Origin: Paracoccaceae bacterium
GTDB taxonomy: Bacteria > Pseudomonadota > Alphaproteobacteria > Rhodobacterales > Rhodobacteraceae
Direction: 5' to 3'
NCBI GenBank assembly: GCA_947461435.1
Contig: CANHLE010000004.1
Span: 1 to 64,000, forward strand
Length of the DNA stretch: 64,000 nt
The notes under the pieces: generated by a model
What the model saw: only the letters and a program-made list of their open reading frames with translations
Told to the model about the DNA's origin: nothing
Databases searched by the model: none
In this document: positions 28,652 through 39,761 of the stretch, piece by piece
How the letters are laid out: every line of letters begins with the position of its first letter
How positions within the stretch are numbered: the first letter of the stretch is position 1
Translations under genes and position numbers: made by a program

Positions 28652-29076
28652 TTGCGGCAAATAGCCCGGGACGGACCGGCATGACAAGCCCTTGTGAACC
28701 AAGGTGTCATGGCAAAAGAATGGGGGTCCGCTGCTTTCCGAGTGGTGGCGCAAGAGGCGCCGGAACCAACCCATCGGGGCAGGCGAATGACCGCAGTGTG
28801 GTAAACTGGCGGGGCCAAAGCCCCGCCGCACCATTTACACTTGACGGGTCCGCCGCACCACTGATGCAAAAACCATCAGATGTCCCAATATTGGAACCAG
28901 CGCGCGGCGAACCCCCACTCAAAAGATCGGCGCTGGGGACGCCGATCTGTCACTCACTACAACTGTTCCGGTTGCCCGGAACGCCTTTATGAATGACAAG
29001 TTCCTCACGCTTGATTAATGGGAAAAGGATGGGGCATTTCCCCGGTCATTTCCGAGTATAAAGGCCAAGGTCCGGC
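28652..29076. other. Non-coding gap with hairpins between tdk and the helix-turn-helix gene
   Basis: A 425-base divergent spacer. It holds a perfect 8-bp hairpin (GGCGGGGC/GCCCCGCC, 28808-28827), an 11-bp direct repeat CCGCCGCACCA at 28823-28833 and 28850-28860, and a 9-bp hairpin (AGATCGGCG/CGCCGATCT, 28924-28948) that is followed by a short T run on the minus strand. I see no tRNA or protein gene. It must contain the promoters of both flanking genes and may encode a small RNA. Confidence 0.5.
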
Positions 29077-29532
29077 ATGAGCATTGAATCCTATTTGAAG
29101 AAACATACCGAGGCCTTGGTCAAAGACGTTGGCGTTGAAGCAGCCTGCGACATCACGGGCCGATCAAAGGCCACTTTGGGTCGGTATTATTCGGACAATG
29201 ATGAACATGGCGACCGTTTCATGCCGATCGACGTCGTTGCCCAGCTTGAAGCCGCCTCACGTTTTCCCCATGTCACGGCTGCCTTGGCTGATTTGCGCGG
29301 TGTGACCTTGTCCTACGACGCCGACAAACGTAACGCACCGCCAAGCCACAGTGTAAATCAGGATGTTGTGGCCTTGGCACAGCGGTTCGCAATGTTGATG
29401 GCGGAATACAATACCGCCATCGCAGACGGGAAAATCTCGAACAACGAGGCAAAGCGCATGTTGCGCGAAACGCTTGCCATTCAGCAGGTTTTGTTGGACA
29501 TGAAGCTGAACTTGGAAGACGAGGCAGGTTAA
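29077..29532 (+). CDS. Orphan protein with CII-like helix-turn-helix
   Basis: A 151-residue protein. Residues 1-65 resemble phage CII-type or Cro-like DNA-binding domains: an N-terminal helix (SYLKKHTEALVKDVGVEAAC), then DITGRSKATLGRYY as the recognition turn, followed by ACDITGRSKATLGRYYSDN context. The C-terminal part (about 95-151) is a predicted helical dimerisation region (EAKRMLRETLAIQQVLLDMKL). It is alone on the strand behind a long structured spacer, and a shared terminator follows. It has no phage neighbours. The DNA-binding role is inferred from the pattern and is not certain; the target is unknown. Confidence 0.7.
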   Translation: MSIESYLKKHTEALVKDVGVEAACDITGRSKATLGRYYSDNDEHGDRFMPIDVVAQLEAASRFPHVTAALADLRGVTLSYDADKRNAPPSHSVNQDVVALAQRFAMLMAEYNTAIADGKISNNEAKRMLRETLAIQQVLLDMKLNLEDEAG

Positions 29533-29562
29533 CCCGGCGACCAAGCGTCAGAGCCAAGAAAA

Positions 29563-29580
29563 GGGGGCCAAGCGGCCCCC
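29563..29580 (+). terminator. Bidirectional terminator between the helix-turn-helix gene and the helicase gene
   Basis: A 7-bp perfect stem (GGGGGCC/GGCCCCC) with an AAGC loop between two convergent genes. The minus-strand side runs into TTTTCTT, so it terminates the helicase best. Confidence 0.78.
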
Positions 29581-29609
29581 AAATGCTGTTTGTATGATCG
29601 ATTTACCGC

Positions 29610-31001
29610 TTATCCGCGCGAAAAACGTTCAGACTGCGGGCGCGCGCTTGATGCCGGACGGGCAGGCGATTGGCCGCCGCCCATGGGCTTGGCCGCCTTT
29701 GGTTTGGACGAGGCGGGACGGGGCGGATAGCTTGGTTTCGCGGCGCCAGGCTTGCCTGCTGCCCGTTGGGCCGGGGGCTGCGCACCGCGCTTTTGCCCGC
29801 CTTGTCCCTGACCGGGACGTTGGCCCCGGTTTTGTCCGGGCTTTGGCGCCGCGGCCACCATTTCGGCTGACCATGGTGCGCCGCCGATGACAGGCAGCGG
29901 CTTTTTCAGCAACTTTTCGATGGCCAGAAGTTCGCCCATTTCAACCGGCGCACAAAAGCTGACCGAGGTTCCATCAGCTCCGGCGCGGGCCGTGCGGCCA
30001 ATGCGGTGCACATAGTTTTCGGGAACATTCGGCATATCAAAGTTGTACACATGACGCACAGTCGGGATGTCGATCCCGCGCGCAGCGACATCTGTGGCCA
30101 CCAGCACATCCAGCTGCCCCGTGCGGAATTCCGTCAGGGTGCGGTCACGCTGGCCTTGGCTTTTGTTGCCGTGAATGGATCCGGCTTTAAAGCCCCAAGC
30201 AACCAGCAACTTCATCAGCTTTTCTGATCCATGCTTCGTGCGGCCAAAAACAAGGGCTTGTTCCGTTGGATGTTTCTTCAGGAACTCTTCCAAAAGCCGC
30301 GCCTTGTCGCCGTTGGGAATATAATACACGCCCTGCGAAATCCGCTCCACGGGCTTGCCCGGGGGGGCGACCTGTACCCGAATAGGGTCGCGCAGATAGG
30401 TGTCGGCGATTTCTTCGATGTCTTTTGGCATGGTTGCCGAGAACAGCATCGTCTGACGTTTTTGCGGGATATGTTTGGCAATCTTGCGCAAGGAATGGAT
30501 GAACCCCATGTCCAACATATGGTCCGCTTCGTCGAGAACCAGATAGCCGCACTTTTCAAGCGATACATCGCCGCGTTCAAGCAAGTCGATCAGGCGGCCG
30601 GGTGTGGCCACCAGAACGTCCGCTCCGCGCAGAAGGGCTGCCGCTTGGCGGTTCAAGGACGCCCCGCCCACAACCATGACCACGCGGACGGCGGTGCCTT
30701 TGGTGAAGGTTTCCAGATTGTCTTTGATCTGCGTCGCCAATTCGCGTGTTGGGGCCAAGATCAGCGCGCGCACGTTCTTGGGGCCCGGGGGGTGACCCAG
30801 ATCGAGGATGCGGTGCAGAAGGGGCAGGCCGAAGGCTGCGGTCTTTCCGGTCCCTGTCTGCGCCAGTCCCATCAAATCGCGGCCTGCGAGGATGTGGGGG
30901 ATGGCTTGGGCCTGAATGGGGGTTGGGGTTTCCAGCTTTGTCAGTTTCAGCGCGGCAACAAGTTTCGGGCTGAGGCCGAGGGATTCGAATGTTGTGGTCA
31001 T
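29610..31001 (-). CDS. DEAD-box RNA helicase (RhlE-like)
   Basis: An ATP-dependent RNA-unwinding enzyme of 463 residues. It has the Q motif (FESLGLSPKLVAAL), motif I AQTGTGKT, motif Ia PTRELA, motif II LDEADHM, motif III SAT, and motif VI HRIGRTARAG, in order over about residues 1-370. The last 90 residues are a low-complexity, basic tail rich in P, Q, G, R and K, a typical RNA-binding extension. Start at ATG 31001 (MTTTFESLGL) is preferred; ATG 31019 and 31016 are alternatives. The G-rich, palindrome-bearing region upstream (31140-31206) may hold its promoter. Likely roles are ribosome assembly or RNA turnover; cold induction is common in the family. Confidence 0.93.
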   Translation of the reverse strand: MTTTFESLGLSPKLVAALKLTKLETPTPIQAQAIPHILAGRDLMGLAQTGTGKTAAFGLPLLHRILDLGHPPGPKNVRALILAPTRELATQIKDNLETFTKGTAVRVVMVVGGASLNRQAAALLRGADVLVATPGRLIDLLERGDVSLEKCGYLVLDEADHMLDMGFIHSLRKIAKHIPQKRQTMLFSATMPKDIEEIADTYLRDPIRVQVAPPGKPVERISQGVYYIPNGDKARLLEEFLKKHPTEQALVFGRTKHGSEKLMKLLVAWGFKAGSIHGNKSQGQRDRTLTEFRTGQLDVLVATDVAARGIDIPTVRHVYNFDMPNVPENYVHRIGRTARAGADGTSVSFCAPVEMGELLAIEKLLKKPLPVIGGAPWSAEMVAAAPKPGQNRGQRPGQGQGGQKRGAQPPAQRAAGKPGAAKPSYPPRPASSKPKAAKPMGGGQSPARPASSARPQSERFSRG

Positions 31002-31190
31002 GATCGTTCCAGACATCAAGGAGCAAGCGACCCTCGCCGCGCGGGGGGACCCCCGCGTGACCGTGCCGCAAGCGGCGCCCCTGCGTGATGGTGGGAACCT
31101 TTGGTCCGAGACTTTCGGTGCTCACGCGGCACGGTCTTCGGGTTGGGGGGGAGATGGGGGATTTTGGGGATCTTGTCAACCCCGAGGGCG

Positions 31191-31206
31191 CGTCCAGATC
31201 TGGACG
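31191..31206. promoter_or_regulatory. Perfect 16-bp palindrome upstream of the helicase gene
   Basis: CGTCCAGATCTGGACG is its own reverse complement. It is next to a TTGACA-like element on the minus strand (31174-31179), so it could be an operator for the helicase; T4 follows on the plus strand, so a weak hairpin is also possible. Confidence 0.4.
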
Positions 31207-31497
31207 TTTTGGAGAGGGTATTAAAATCAAGGGGTTGGGTTTAGAAAATTAGGGAAGTGTTAAGGGTTGGGGAGAGAGGGGAGAATCTCAACCCGTCGGG
31301 CCCGCACAACTGGGGCGGCGAAACCGGCCCACGGTAGGAGAGAAGCACCTGCCCGGGGGCAAGCCCTGCGCTGTCCGGTGCCTTATGGGCGCCGGGGGCG
31401 GTATAGGATGAGGGGGGATTTGGCGGGCGCTAGAGCGCCGATCTTGAGGGATCTTTTTTCTGTTTCTTGCTGCCCGGAATCAAGGGCGAAGCCCGCC

Positions 31498-31626
31498 GGG
31501 CAATGCCCGTCCGCCCCCTCGGGCGGGCATTCCTATAGGTCACCAGCAGAATTTCTGGGGAGTAGGCTGATCCATAAAGCGCCTAGAACGGATGTTGCTT
31601 GCCCTCCCGGCGGACGGGCATTGCCC
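31498..31626. repeat. 18-bp perfect inverted repeat with 93-bp spacer
   Basis: GGGCAATGCCCGTCCGCC at 31498-31515 is the exact reverse complement of 31609-31626. The left arm also folds locally with 31524-31531 (AATGCCCG/CGGGCATT). No coding sequence lies between the arms. It may be a small non-autonomous element or an intergenic palindromic repeat; the rest of the genome is needed to tell. Confidence 0.6.
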
Positions 31627-31737
31627 TGTGGAGGTGCGGGGTGAACGAGGGGTAGGTGAGGCGGGCCAATTGGCGAAAGTGACATTGTGGCGCGCGATGT
31701 GATAGGGACTTGGGAATGGACCGGGATATCTCGGCGT

Positions 31738-31986
31738 TTAGGACTTTGGTGCAGAGAGTTGCTTGAAGCCTTCAAGGACGGCTCCTAAAACAATTCCAAA
31801 GACCATGACATAAAACCCTTCTTCAATTGCCTCGCCCGGAGTACCACGGCAGATATATTCCGCGGTCCATGCCGCGCGATTTGCCGCATCATCGAGAGAT
31901 GCTATGAGAAAGCCAAGGACCATCCTGAAGGTCCCAAGGGTAAACGCCAACCAAGCTACAATTCTTGCCAAACGGGTAAAGAACAT
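31738..31986 (-). CDS. Small membrane protein of unknown function
   Basis: An 82-residue protein with two predicted transmembrane helices (about residues 8-30 and 58-76) and a short loop containing one cysteine (EYICRG). The codons and base composition are visibly A+T richer than neighbouring genes, and the upstream 80 bases are the most A+T-rich stretch of the window. There is no good ribosome site and no recognisable family, so it could be a small accessory gene or a chance frame. It lies between the palindrome spacer and the carB terminators. Confidence 0.5.
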   Translation of the reverse strand: MFFTRLARIVAWLAFTLGTFRMVLGFLIASLDDAANRAAWTAEYICRGTPGEAIEEGFYVMVFGIVLGAVLEGFKQLSAPKS

Positions 31987-32100
31987 CTTTATACCAACTT
32001 AAAACTAGTTAACTTTTTCTTTAGCTTTTGATCAACTTAGGGGCCTAATTCGGATCACCCCCCCCCGGCCCGCCAAGGCTTTCGCGGGCGTTCGGCGCTC

Positions 32101-32144
32101 AAAACGCTCCACGGGAGCGTTTTGCCCCCGGGCAAAGCCCGGGG
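32101..32144 (-). terminator. Two consecutive terminator hairpins after carB
   Basis: First in the direction of carB: CCCCGGGC/GCCCGGGG with an AAA loop (32126-32144). Second: AAAACGCTCC/GGAGCGTTTT with a 3-nt loop (32101-32123), whose arm ends in TTTT on the minus strand. Together they end carB transcription. Confidence 0.82.
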
Positions 32145-32151
32145 TCGCGCC

Positions 32152-35481
<3,330 letters not shown>

Positions 35482-35626
35482 GGCGGCCCCCAATCTGTGC
35501 GCAAAACTTTGCGGGTTATAGCCAGCGCGCGGCGCGGCGCAAGGGGATTCGGGGGTGGGTTGGCCAAGTCAAAATCTGATCAGGGAGCCGGTGATTTTCT
35601 GCGGCCAAATCCGGGCAGGGTCGCGA

Positions 35627-35977
35627 TCAAAGCTTGAGCCCGAAGCGCGGGGCAAGCCAGATCATCGCCAGATACAGGGCAACCGTCAGCGCGCATCCGG
35701 CGATCAGGCTGGTCCAGAATCCAAAACCCGCGCGCAGCATGGCGGGGATGGTGAAGAACATCGGAACAGAGGGGGCGAGAAACCAGATCGTGGCCTGGGT
35801 ATGGTCTGCCAGTCGCAGCGGATCGTGCGTGTCGCGCCACAGCCAGATCATCCCCAAAACAGAGACCAGCGGCAACGAGGCGATCAGGGCCCCGAACCCG
35901 GCATAGCGCCGCGCCACTTCTGACGCCAAGGCGATCAGGACACCGGAAACAGCGGCTTTGAGCACCAGATACAGCAT
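35627..35977 (-). CDS. DUF3147 family membrane protein
   Basis: A 116-residue integral membrane protein with four predicted helices (about 3-20, 28-46, 60-78 and 88-108). The pattern MLYLVLKAAVSGVLIALASE and the SLPLVSVLGMIWLWRDTHD stretch match DUF3147. The start is set at ATG 35977; the longer open frame upstream overlaps the permease terminator region and is hydrophilic. Function is not known for the family. It sits between carB and the permease, all on the same strand. Confidence 0.75.
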   Translation of the reverse strand: MLYLVLKAAVSGVLIALASEVARRYAGFGALIASLPLVSVLGMIWLWRDTHDPLRLADHTQATIWFLAPSVPMFFTIPAMLRAGFGFWTSLIAGCALTVALYLAMIWLAPRFGLKL

Positions 35978-36016
35978 GACAAAACAATGCGGTCGTTGCA
36001 GCGGTACGTCAATGAA

Positions 36017-36042
36017 AAAGGGCCGGAACATCCCGGCCCTTT
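36017..36042 (-). terminator. Terminator after the APC permease gene
   Basis: A 10-bp perfect stem (AAAGGGCCGG/CCGGCCCTTT) with a 6-nt loop, followed on the minus strand by a T run (TTTTTCATT). Confidence 0.92.
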
Positions 36043-36062
36043 CCCTGTCATGACGCCGTAAA

Positions 36063-37622
36063 TCAGACCTTTTGGCCCACGGCAGCCTCGGCCGCGGCGA
36101 TTGCTGCGGCGCGCTTTTTGACTTCATCCCCAATCGGCGGGCCTTTGAAGCGGCGGTTTTCAAACAGAACCCAGACGACCAGCGCCAGGACGATGAAGCC
36201 GATCACGACGTAAAGCACACGCTCGTTTGGTGCAGCAACCGCGATGTAAAGGATCACGGCCATGCCCACGACCGAAAGCACGCTGACCAGTTTGTACAGG
36301 CCTTCGGACATTGCCCATGGGCCGGGGTTTGGCCATTTGGCGGTGCCGTACGCAAAGAAGCCTGCCACCAGCGGCACGGTGAAGGACAAGAACAGGAACA
36401 CCAGCGTCGAGTTGACCACGATCACATAGATCGAGGTGCCCGCAACCTTGATGGACATGGCGAGGATCACATAAAGGATGGCAAGCACGGTTGCCGTCCA
36501 GATGGCCGTGACCGGGGTGCGGTATTTCGGCGAGACTGAGGCCAGCGCCTTGGAGAAGCCGGGAACACCGTCATCGCGCGAGAAGGCGAAGAGCATCCGG
36601 CTGGCCGATGTGACCGTGGCCAGACCGCACAGAAGCTGGGTGATCAAGATGCCCAGATAGATGACGTTCTTCAGACCGGCGGGCAGGATGGCGTCCATGG
36701 TCAAGAAGAACATGCTGAAGCCCTGGCTGGCCGCGACGGCCAGATCGGGGATGGCCAGCGTGATCGCGCAGATCATGATCCAGCCGATCAGCGATGACCA
36801 GAAGACCGAGGTGACGATGCCGCGCGGAACGGAGGTTGCGGCATTCATCGTCTCTTCCGAGGTATGGGCCGACGCGTCATAGCCGGTAATGGTGTAGACC
36901 GGCAACAGCAGGCACAAAAGGAACAGGTAGCCCATGTTGTCGGACGCCGGGAAGACGTTGCCGCCGGCTTCGCCAGAGAAGTTGGTGAAGGTCCAAAGAC
37001 GCGAGATGTCGATGGCGGGGGCGTAGAACAGGCAGGCGATCACCAAGATGGCCGTGGTGGCCAAGATGATATAGCCCGAGATGTCGGTCAGCATGGTCGT
37101 GACCTTGATGCCAAGGTGGTTGAACAGTGCCTGACCTGCGGTGATGACGGCCACAAAGACCACAACCTGCATATCCGTGCCGACAAAGCCGAACATGCCG
37201 CCGAAGGTGCCCGCAAAGAAATAAGCTGTGCCGATGTTGATGGCGCCCAAAACCGTGACAAGACCCAGCAGGTTGAGCCAGGCCGTCATCCAGCCCGTGA
37301 AACGCCCGCCCAGGATGGAGCCCCAGTGGTAAAGCCCGCCCGCTGTTGGGAAGGCGCTGGCGATTTGTGCCATTGCCAAGGCGAACATGCCCGACAGGAG
37401 GCAGCCCACAAGCCAGCCGATGCCCGCGCCCGCGCCGCCGACCGATGAGATCGCTTGCGCAAAGGAGTTGATGCCGCCGGACAGGATGCAGATGATCGAG
37501 AACGAGATCGCGAAGTTCGAGAATTTGGACATAGAGCGCGACAGCTCTTGGGCATAGCCCATCCCATGAAGGACTTTGATGTCCTCATGGGCGTCCTTGT
37601 CGGTATAGTTGTCAGAAGCCAT
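36063..37622 (-). CDS. APC superfamily amino acid/amine permease
   Basis: A 519-residue inner-membrane transporter with about 12 helices. The N-terminal MSKFSNFAISFSIICILSGG and the conserved early helix SSVGGAGAGIGWLVGCLLS, then GGLYHWGSILGGRFTGWMT, place it in the APC group used for amino acids, GABA or choline-like amines. The segment TGYDASAHTSEET is a family motif. ATG at 37622 has a GGAGGG site upstream. It is a single-gene unit ending at the strong hairpin 36017-36042. Substrate cannot be assigned from sequence alone. Confidence 0.92.
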   Translation of the reverse strand: MASDNYTDKDAHEDIKVLHGMGYAQELSRSMSKFSNFAISFSIICILSGGINSFAQAISSVGGAGAGIGWLVGCLLSGMFALAMAQIASAFPTAGGLYHWGSILGGRFTGWMTAWLNLLGLVTVLGAINIGTAYFFAGTFGGMFGFVGTDMQVVVFVAVITAGQALFNHLGIKVTTMLTDISGYIILATTAILVIACLFYAPAIDISRLWTFTNFSGEAGGNVFPASDNMGYLFLLCLLLPVYTITGYDASAHTSEETMNAATSVPRGIVTSVFWSSLIGWIMICAITLAIPDLAVAASQGFSMFFLTMDAILPAGLKNVIYLGILITQLLCGLATVTSASRMLFAFSRDDGVPGFSKALASVSPKYRTPVTAIWTATVLAILYVILAMSIKVAGTSIYVIVVNSTLVFLFLSFTVPLVAGFFAYGTAKWPNPGPWAMSEGLYKLVSVLSVVGMAVILYIAVAAPNERVLYVVIGFIVLALVVWVLFENRRFKGPPIGDEVKKRAAAIAAAEAAVGQKV

Positions 37623-37893
37623 AGTGCTTACCCTCCGAACCGTTGGTTCCATGTTTCTTATCGTTGCCAAGGCAGGGATCCCCGCCTGTGCCACGAAGGA
37701 AGCCTTAATTTTTCAGTCTGGCAAGTCTTGAATAGAATTTTACAAGGTTTGGTCAAAACCTTTTTCGGGCGGTGCATGACAATTCATCACGTCGCAAAAA
37801 GAAGCCACTGCGGCGCAAGGGCACTGGTCCGCAGGATCTGCGGCCGCTAAACCCCAGTCAGGCCACAGTCGCGCGGCCGCGGGGGCATCAAAC

Positions 37894-39036
37894 GTGATCC
37901 TTTTGGAAGACGGACCGGACGGGCAGGCCGCGCTGTTTCAGGCGCCGTTGTACGTTGTGATCGTCTGGAACCCGCAGGACCTTGCGGCGGCCCTTGCCCG
38001 TTTGGACGCGGCCCGTGCCGAGGGGCATTATGTGGCGGGCTATCTGTCGTATGAAGCGGGGTATGCGCTGGAAGACGCGCTTGCCGGTCTGATGCCGGAA
38101 GACCGCGCGGTGCCGCTTTTGGCCATGGGGATATTCGGCCCACCCGTCGCGCCCGGCGTTTTGCTGGACCGCGCGGTGCGCGAAGCGGCGGATGTGGCGC
38201 TGTCGCCCCCCGTTCCTTTGGTTGAGGAACAGGTCTATGGCGCGGCTTTCGGGCGGGTCAAAGACTATATCGCGGCCGGGGATTGCTATCAGATCAACCT
38301 GACCTTCCCGATGCAGGCCCGGTTGGTGTCGGGCACGCCTTTGGGTCTTTATGCCGCGCTTCAGGCGCGCGAGCCTGTGCGGCACGGGGCGTTTGCGGAT
38401 CTGGGCCAAGGGCCGGTGATCGTTTCACGCAGCCCGGAACTGTTCATGCGCCTGAACGCCCAAGGCCGGATCGAGGCGCGCCCGATGAAGGGCACCGCCC
38501 CGCGCGATCCGGACCCAGTGCGCGATGCGGAATTGGCCGAAGAGTTGCGGGCCAGCGTCAAGGGGCAGGCCGAAAATCTGATGATCGTGGATCTTTTGCG
38601 CAATGATATCAGCCGCATTGCGAAGGTCGGATCGGTCAAGGTGCCCAAGCTGTTTGCCATTGAAACCTATGCCAGCGTGCATCAAATGGTGTCGACCGTG
38701 GTTGGGACCTTGGCAGAACCTGCGAGTTTGGCGGGGGTGATGGCGGCGCTTTTCCCCTGCGGGTCGATCACGGGGGCGCCCAAGATACGGGCGATGCAAA
38801 TCATTCGCGAAGTTGAGCCGCATGCGCGCGATGTCTATTGCGGGGCAATCGGCTGGATGGGGCCGGATGGCGCGGCGGGCTTTAACGTTGCGATCCGCAC
38901 CTTGTCTGTCTTTGACGATGGGCGCGTGCGGTTGAATGTGGGCGGCGGGATTGTGCAAGACAGTACGGCCCGATCAGAATGGGAGGAGGCCCTGTGGAAA
39001 GCACGCTACGCGCGGGGGCTGATGCCCCGGGGCTAA
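37894..39036 (+). CDS. pabB: Aminodeoxychorismate synthase component I
   Basis: Converts chorismate to 4-amino-4-deoxychorismate, using ammonia from a glutaminase subunit, for p-aminobenzoate and folate. It is 380 residues, with the chorismate-binding motifs KDYIAAGDCYQINLTFPM, IEARPMKGTAPRDPDP, ENLMIVDLLRNDISRI and CGSITGAPKIRAMQII. The start is a GTG at 37894. The 3' end overlaps the next gene by 43 nt. No glutamine amidotransferase partner (pabA) is in the window. The role in folate ties with the tetrahydrofolate use of glyA and gcvP. Confidence 0.95.
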   Translation: MILLEDGPDGQAALFQAPLYVVIVWNPQDLAAALARLDAARAEGHYVAGYLSYEAGYALEDALAGLMPEDRAVPLLAMGIFGPPVAPGVLLDRAVREAADVALSPPVPLVEEQVYGAAFGRVKDYIAAGDCYQINLTFPMQARLVSGTPLGLYAALQAREPVRHGAFADLGQGPVIVSRSPELFMRLNAQGRIEARPMKGTAPRDPDPVRDAELAEELRASVKGQAENLMIVDLLRNDISRIAKVGSVKVPKLFAIETYASVHQMVSTVVGTLAEPASLAGVMAALFPCGSITGAPKIRAMQIIREVEPHARDVYCGAIGWMGPDGAAGFNVAIRTLSVFDDGRVRLNVGGGIVQDSTARSEWEEALWKARYARGLMPRG

Positions 39037-39611
39037 AGCTGATTGAAACTTTCGGCCATGGCTCTGCCCGGGTGGGATTGCACCGGGCCCGCATGGCCGC
39101 GAGCGCGAAAGCCTTGGGTTGGCGGTTTGACCCGCAGGCGTTTGACCGCGTGGTGGCGCGTACCGACCCCCAATTGGGACCGCGGTTGCGCCTGACCTTG
39201 GATTGTTTTGGCACGCTTGATCTGGGGCAAGCCCCGCTGCCCGCGACGGCCGCCCTTTGGCGGGTGGCGCTGGCGCAGGAGCGGCTTTTGTCAACCGATC
39301 CTTGGCTTGCGGTCAAATCCACGCGCCGGGCTGTCTATGATGCCGCGCGCGCCGCCCTGCCGCAGGGCATGGATGAGGTGATCTTTATCAACGAACGCGA
39401 CGAAGTTTGCGATGGCAGCATCACAACGGTGTTTTTTGACCGGGGGGATGGCCTGCGCACCCCGCCCCTTTCCTGCGGGCTTTTGCCGGGGGTGTTGCGG
39501 GCCGAAATGGCCTGCCCGCCAGAGGTTTTGCTGGCCCATGACCTGCCCAAGGTGCGGCTTTGGGTTGGCAATTCGCTGCGCGGTCTGATTCCCGCCCTGT
39601 GGCACGCCTGA
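38994..39611 (+). CDS. pabC: Aminotransferase class IV, probable aminodeoxychorismate lyase
   Basis: PLP enzyme releasing p-aminobenzoate and pyruvate from aminodeoxychorismate, the step after PabB. It is 205 residues, the short fold-type IV form, with the PLP lysine in AVKSTRRAVYD and the family pattern DEVCDGSITTVFF. A GTG at 38994 is chosen because GGAGGAGG (38982-38989) precedes it, inside pabB. The coupling and the pathway agree. Other class IV members (D-amino acid or branched-chain aminotransferases) are longer, so PabC fits best. Confidence 0.88.
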   Translation: MESTLRAGADAPGLKLIETFGHGSARVGLHRARMAASAKALGWRFDPQAFDRVVARTDPQLGPRLRLTLDCFGTLDLGQAPLPATAALWRVALAQERLLSTDPWLAVKSTRRAVYDAARAALPQGMDEVIFINERDEVCDGSITTVFFDRGDGLRTPPLSCGLLPGVLRAEMACPPEVLLAHDLPKVRLWVGNSLRGLIPALWHA

Positions 39612-39693
39612 CCGGAACGCCGCATCAGGAGCGTCCCGGCGCCGCGGCGGCGACGGGGGAGCGCATATTTGCCGAGCGTGCCGCCGTCGGGCC

Positions 39694-39722
39694 TTGACTT
39701 GCGCGCGCGCCGGGGGTCTATC
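39694..39722 (+). promoter_or_regulatory. Candidate sigma-70 promoter of aspS
   Basis: TTGACT (39694-39699), 17-bp spacer, then TCTATC (39717-39722), about 40 nt before the aspS start. The -35 is good, the -10 is weak, so this is tentative. Confidence 0.4.
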
Positions 39723-39761
39723 GCCAATGACTGAAAATAAGCCTCGCCAAAGGGGAAAACG

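Larger units (their letters stand above)
31002..31737. other. Gene-poor, G-rich spacer with palindromes upstream of the helicase gene
   Basis: About 740 bases with no convincing gene. It holds four G tracts with short loops (31140-31169), a 16-bp perfect palindrome (31191-31206), a short hairpin GGCGC/GCGCC followed by a run of six T at about 31453, and a long inverted repeat (31498-31515 with 31609-31626). Short frames exist (for example 31267-31644 +) but they are low-complexity and have no recognisable start or motif. It may be a regulatory leader, a small-RNA locus or the remnant of an element. Confidence 0.55.

Noticed and set aside
31267..31644. Plus-strand frame of 125 codons in the palindrome spacer
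   Set aside because: Low-complexity arginine-rich translation covering one arm of the inverted repeat; no ribosome site and no motif.
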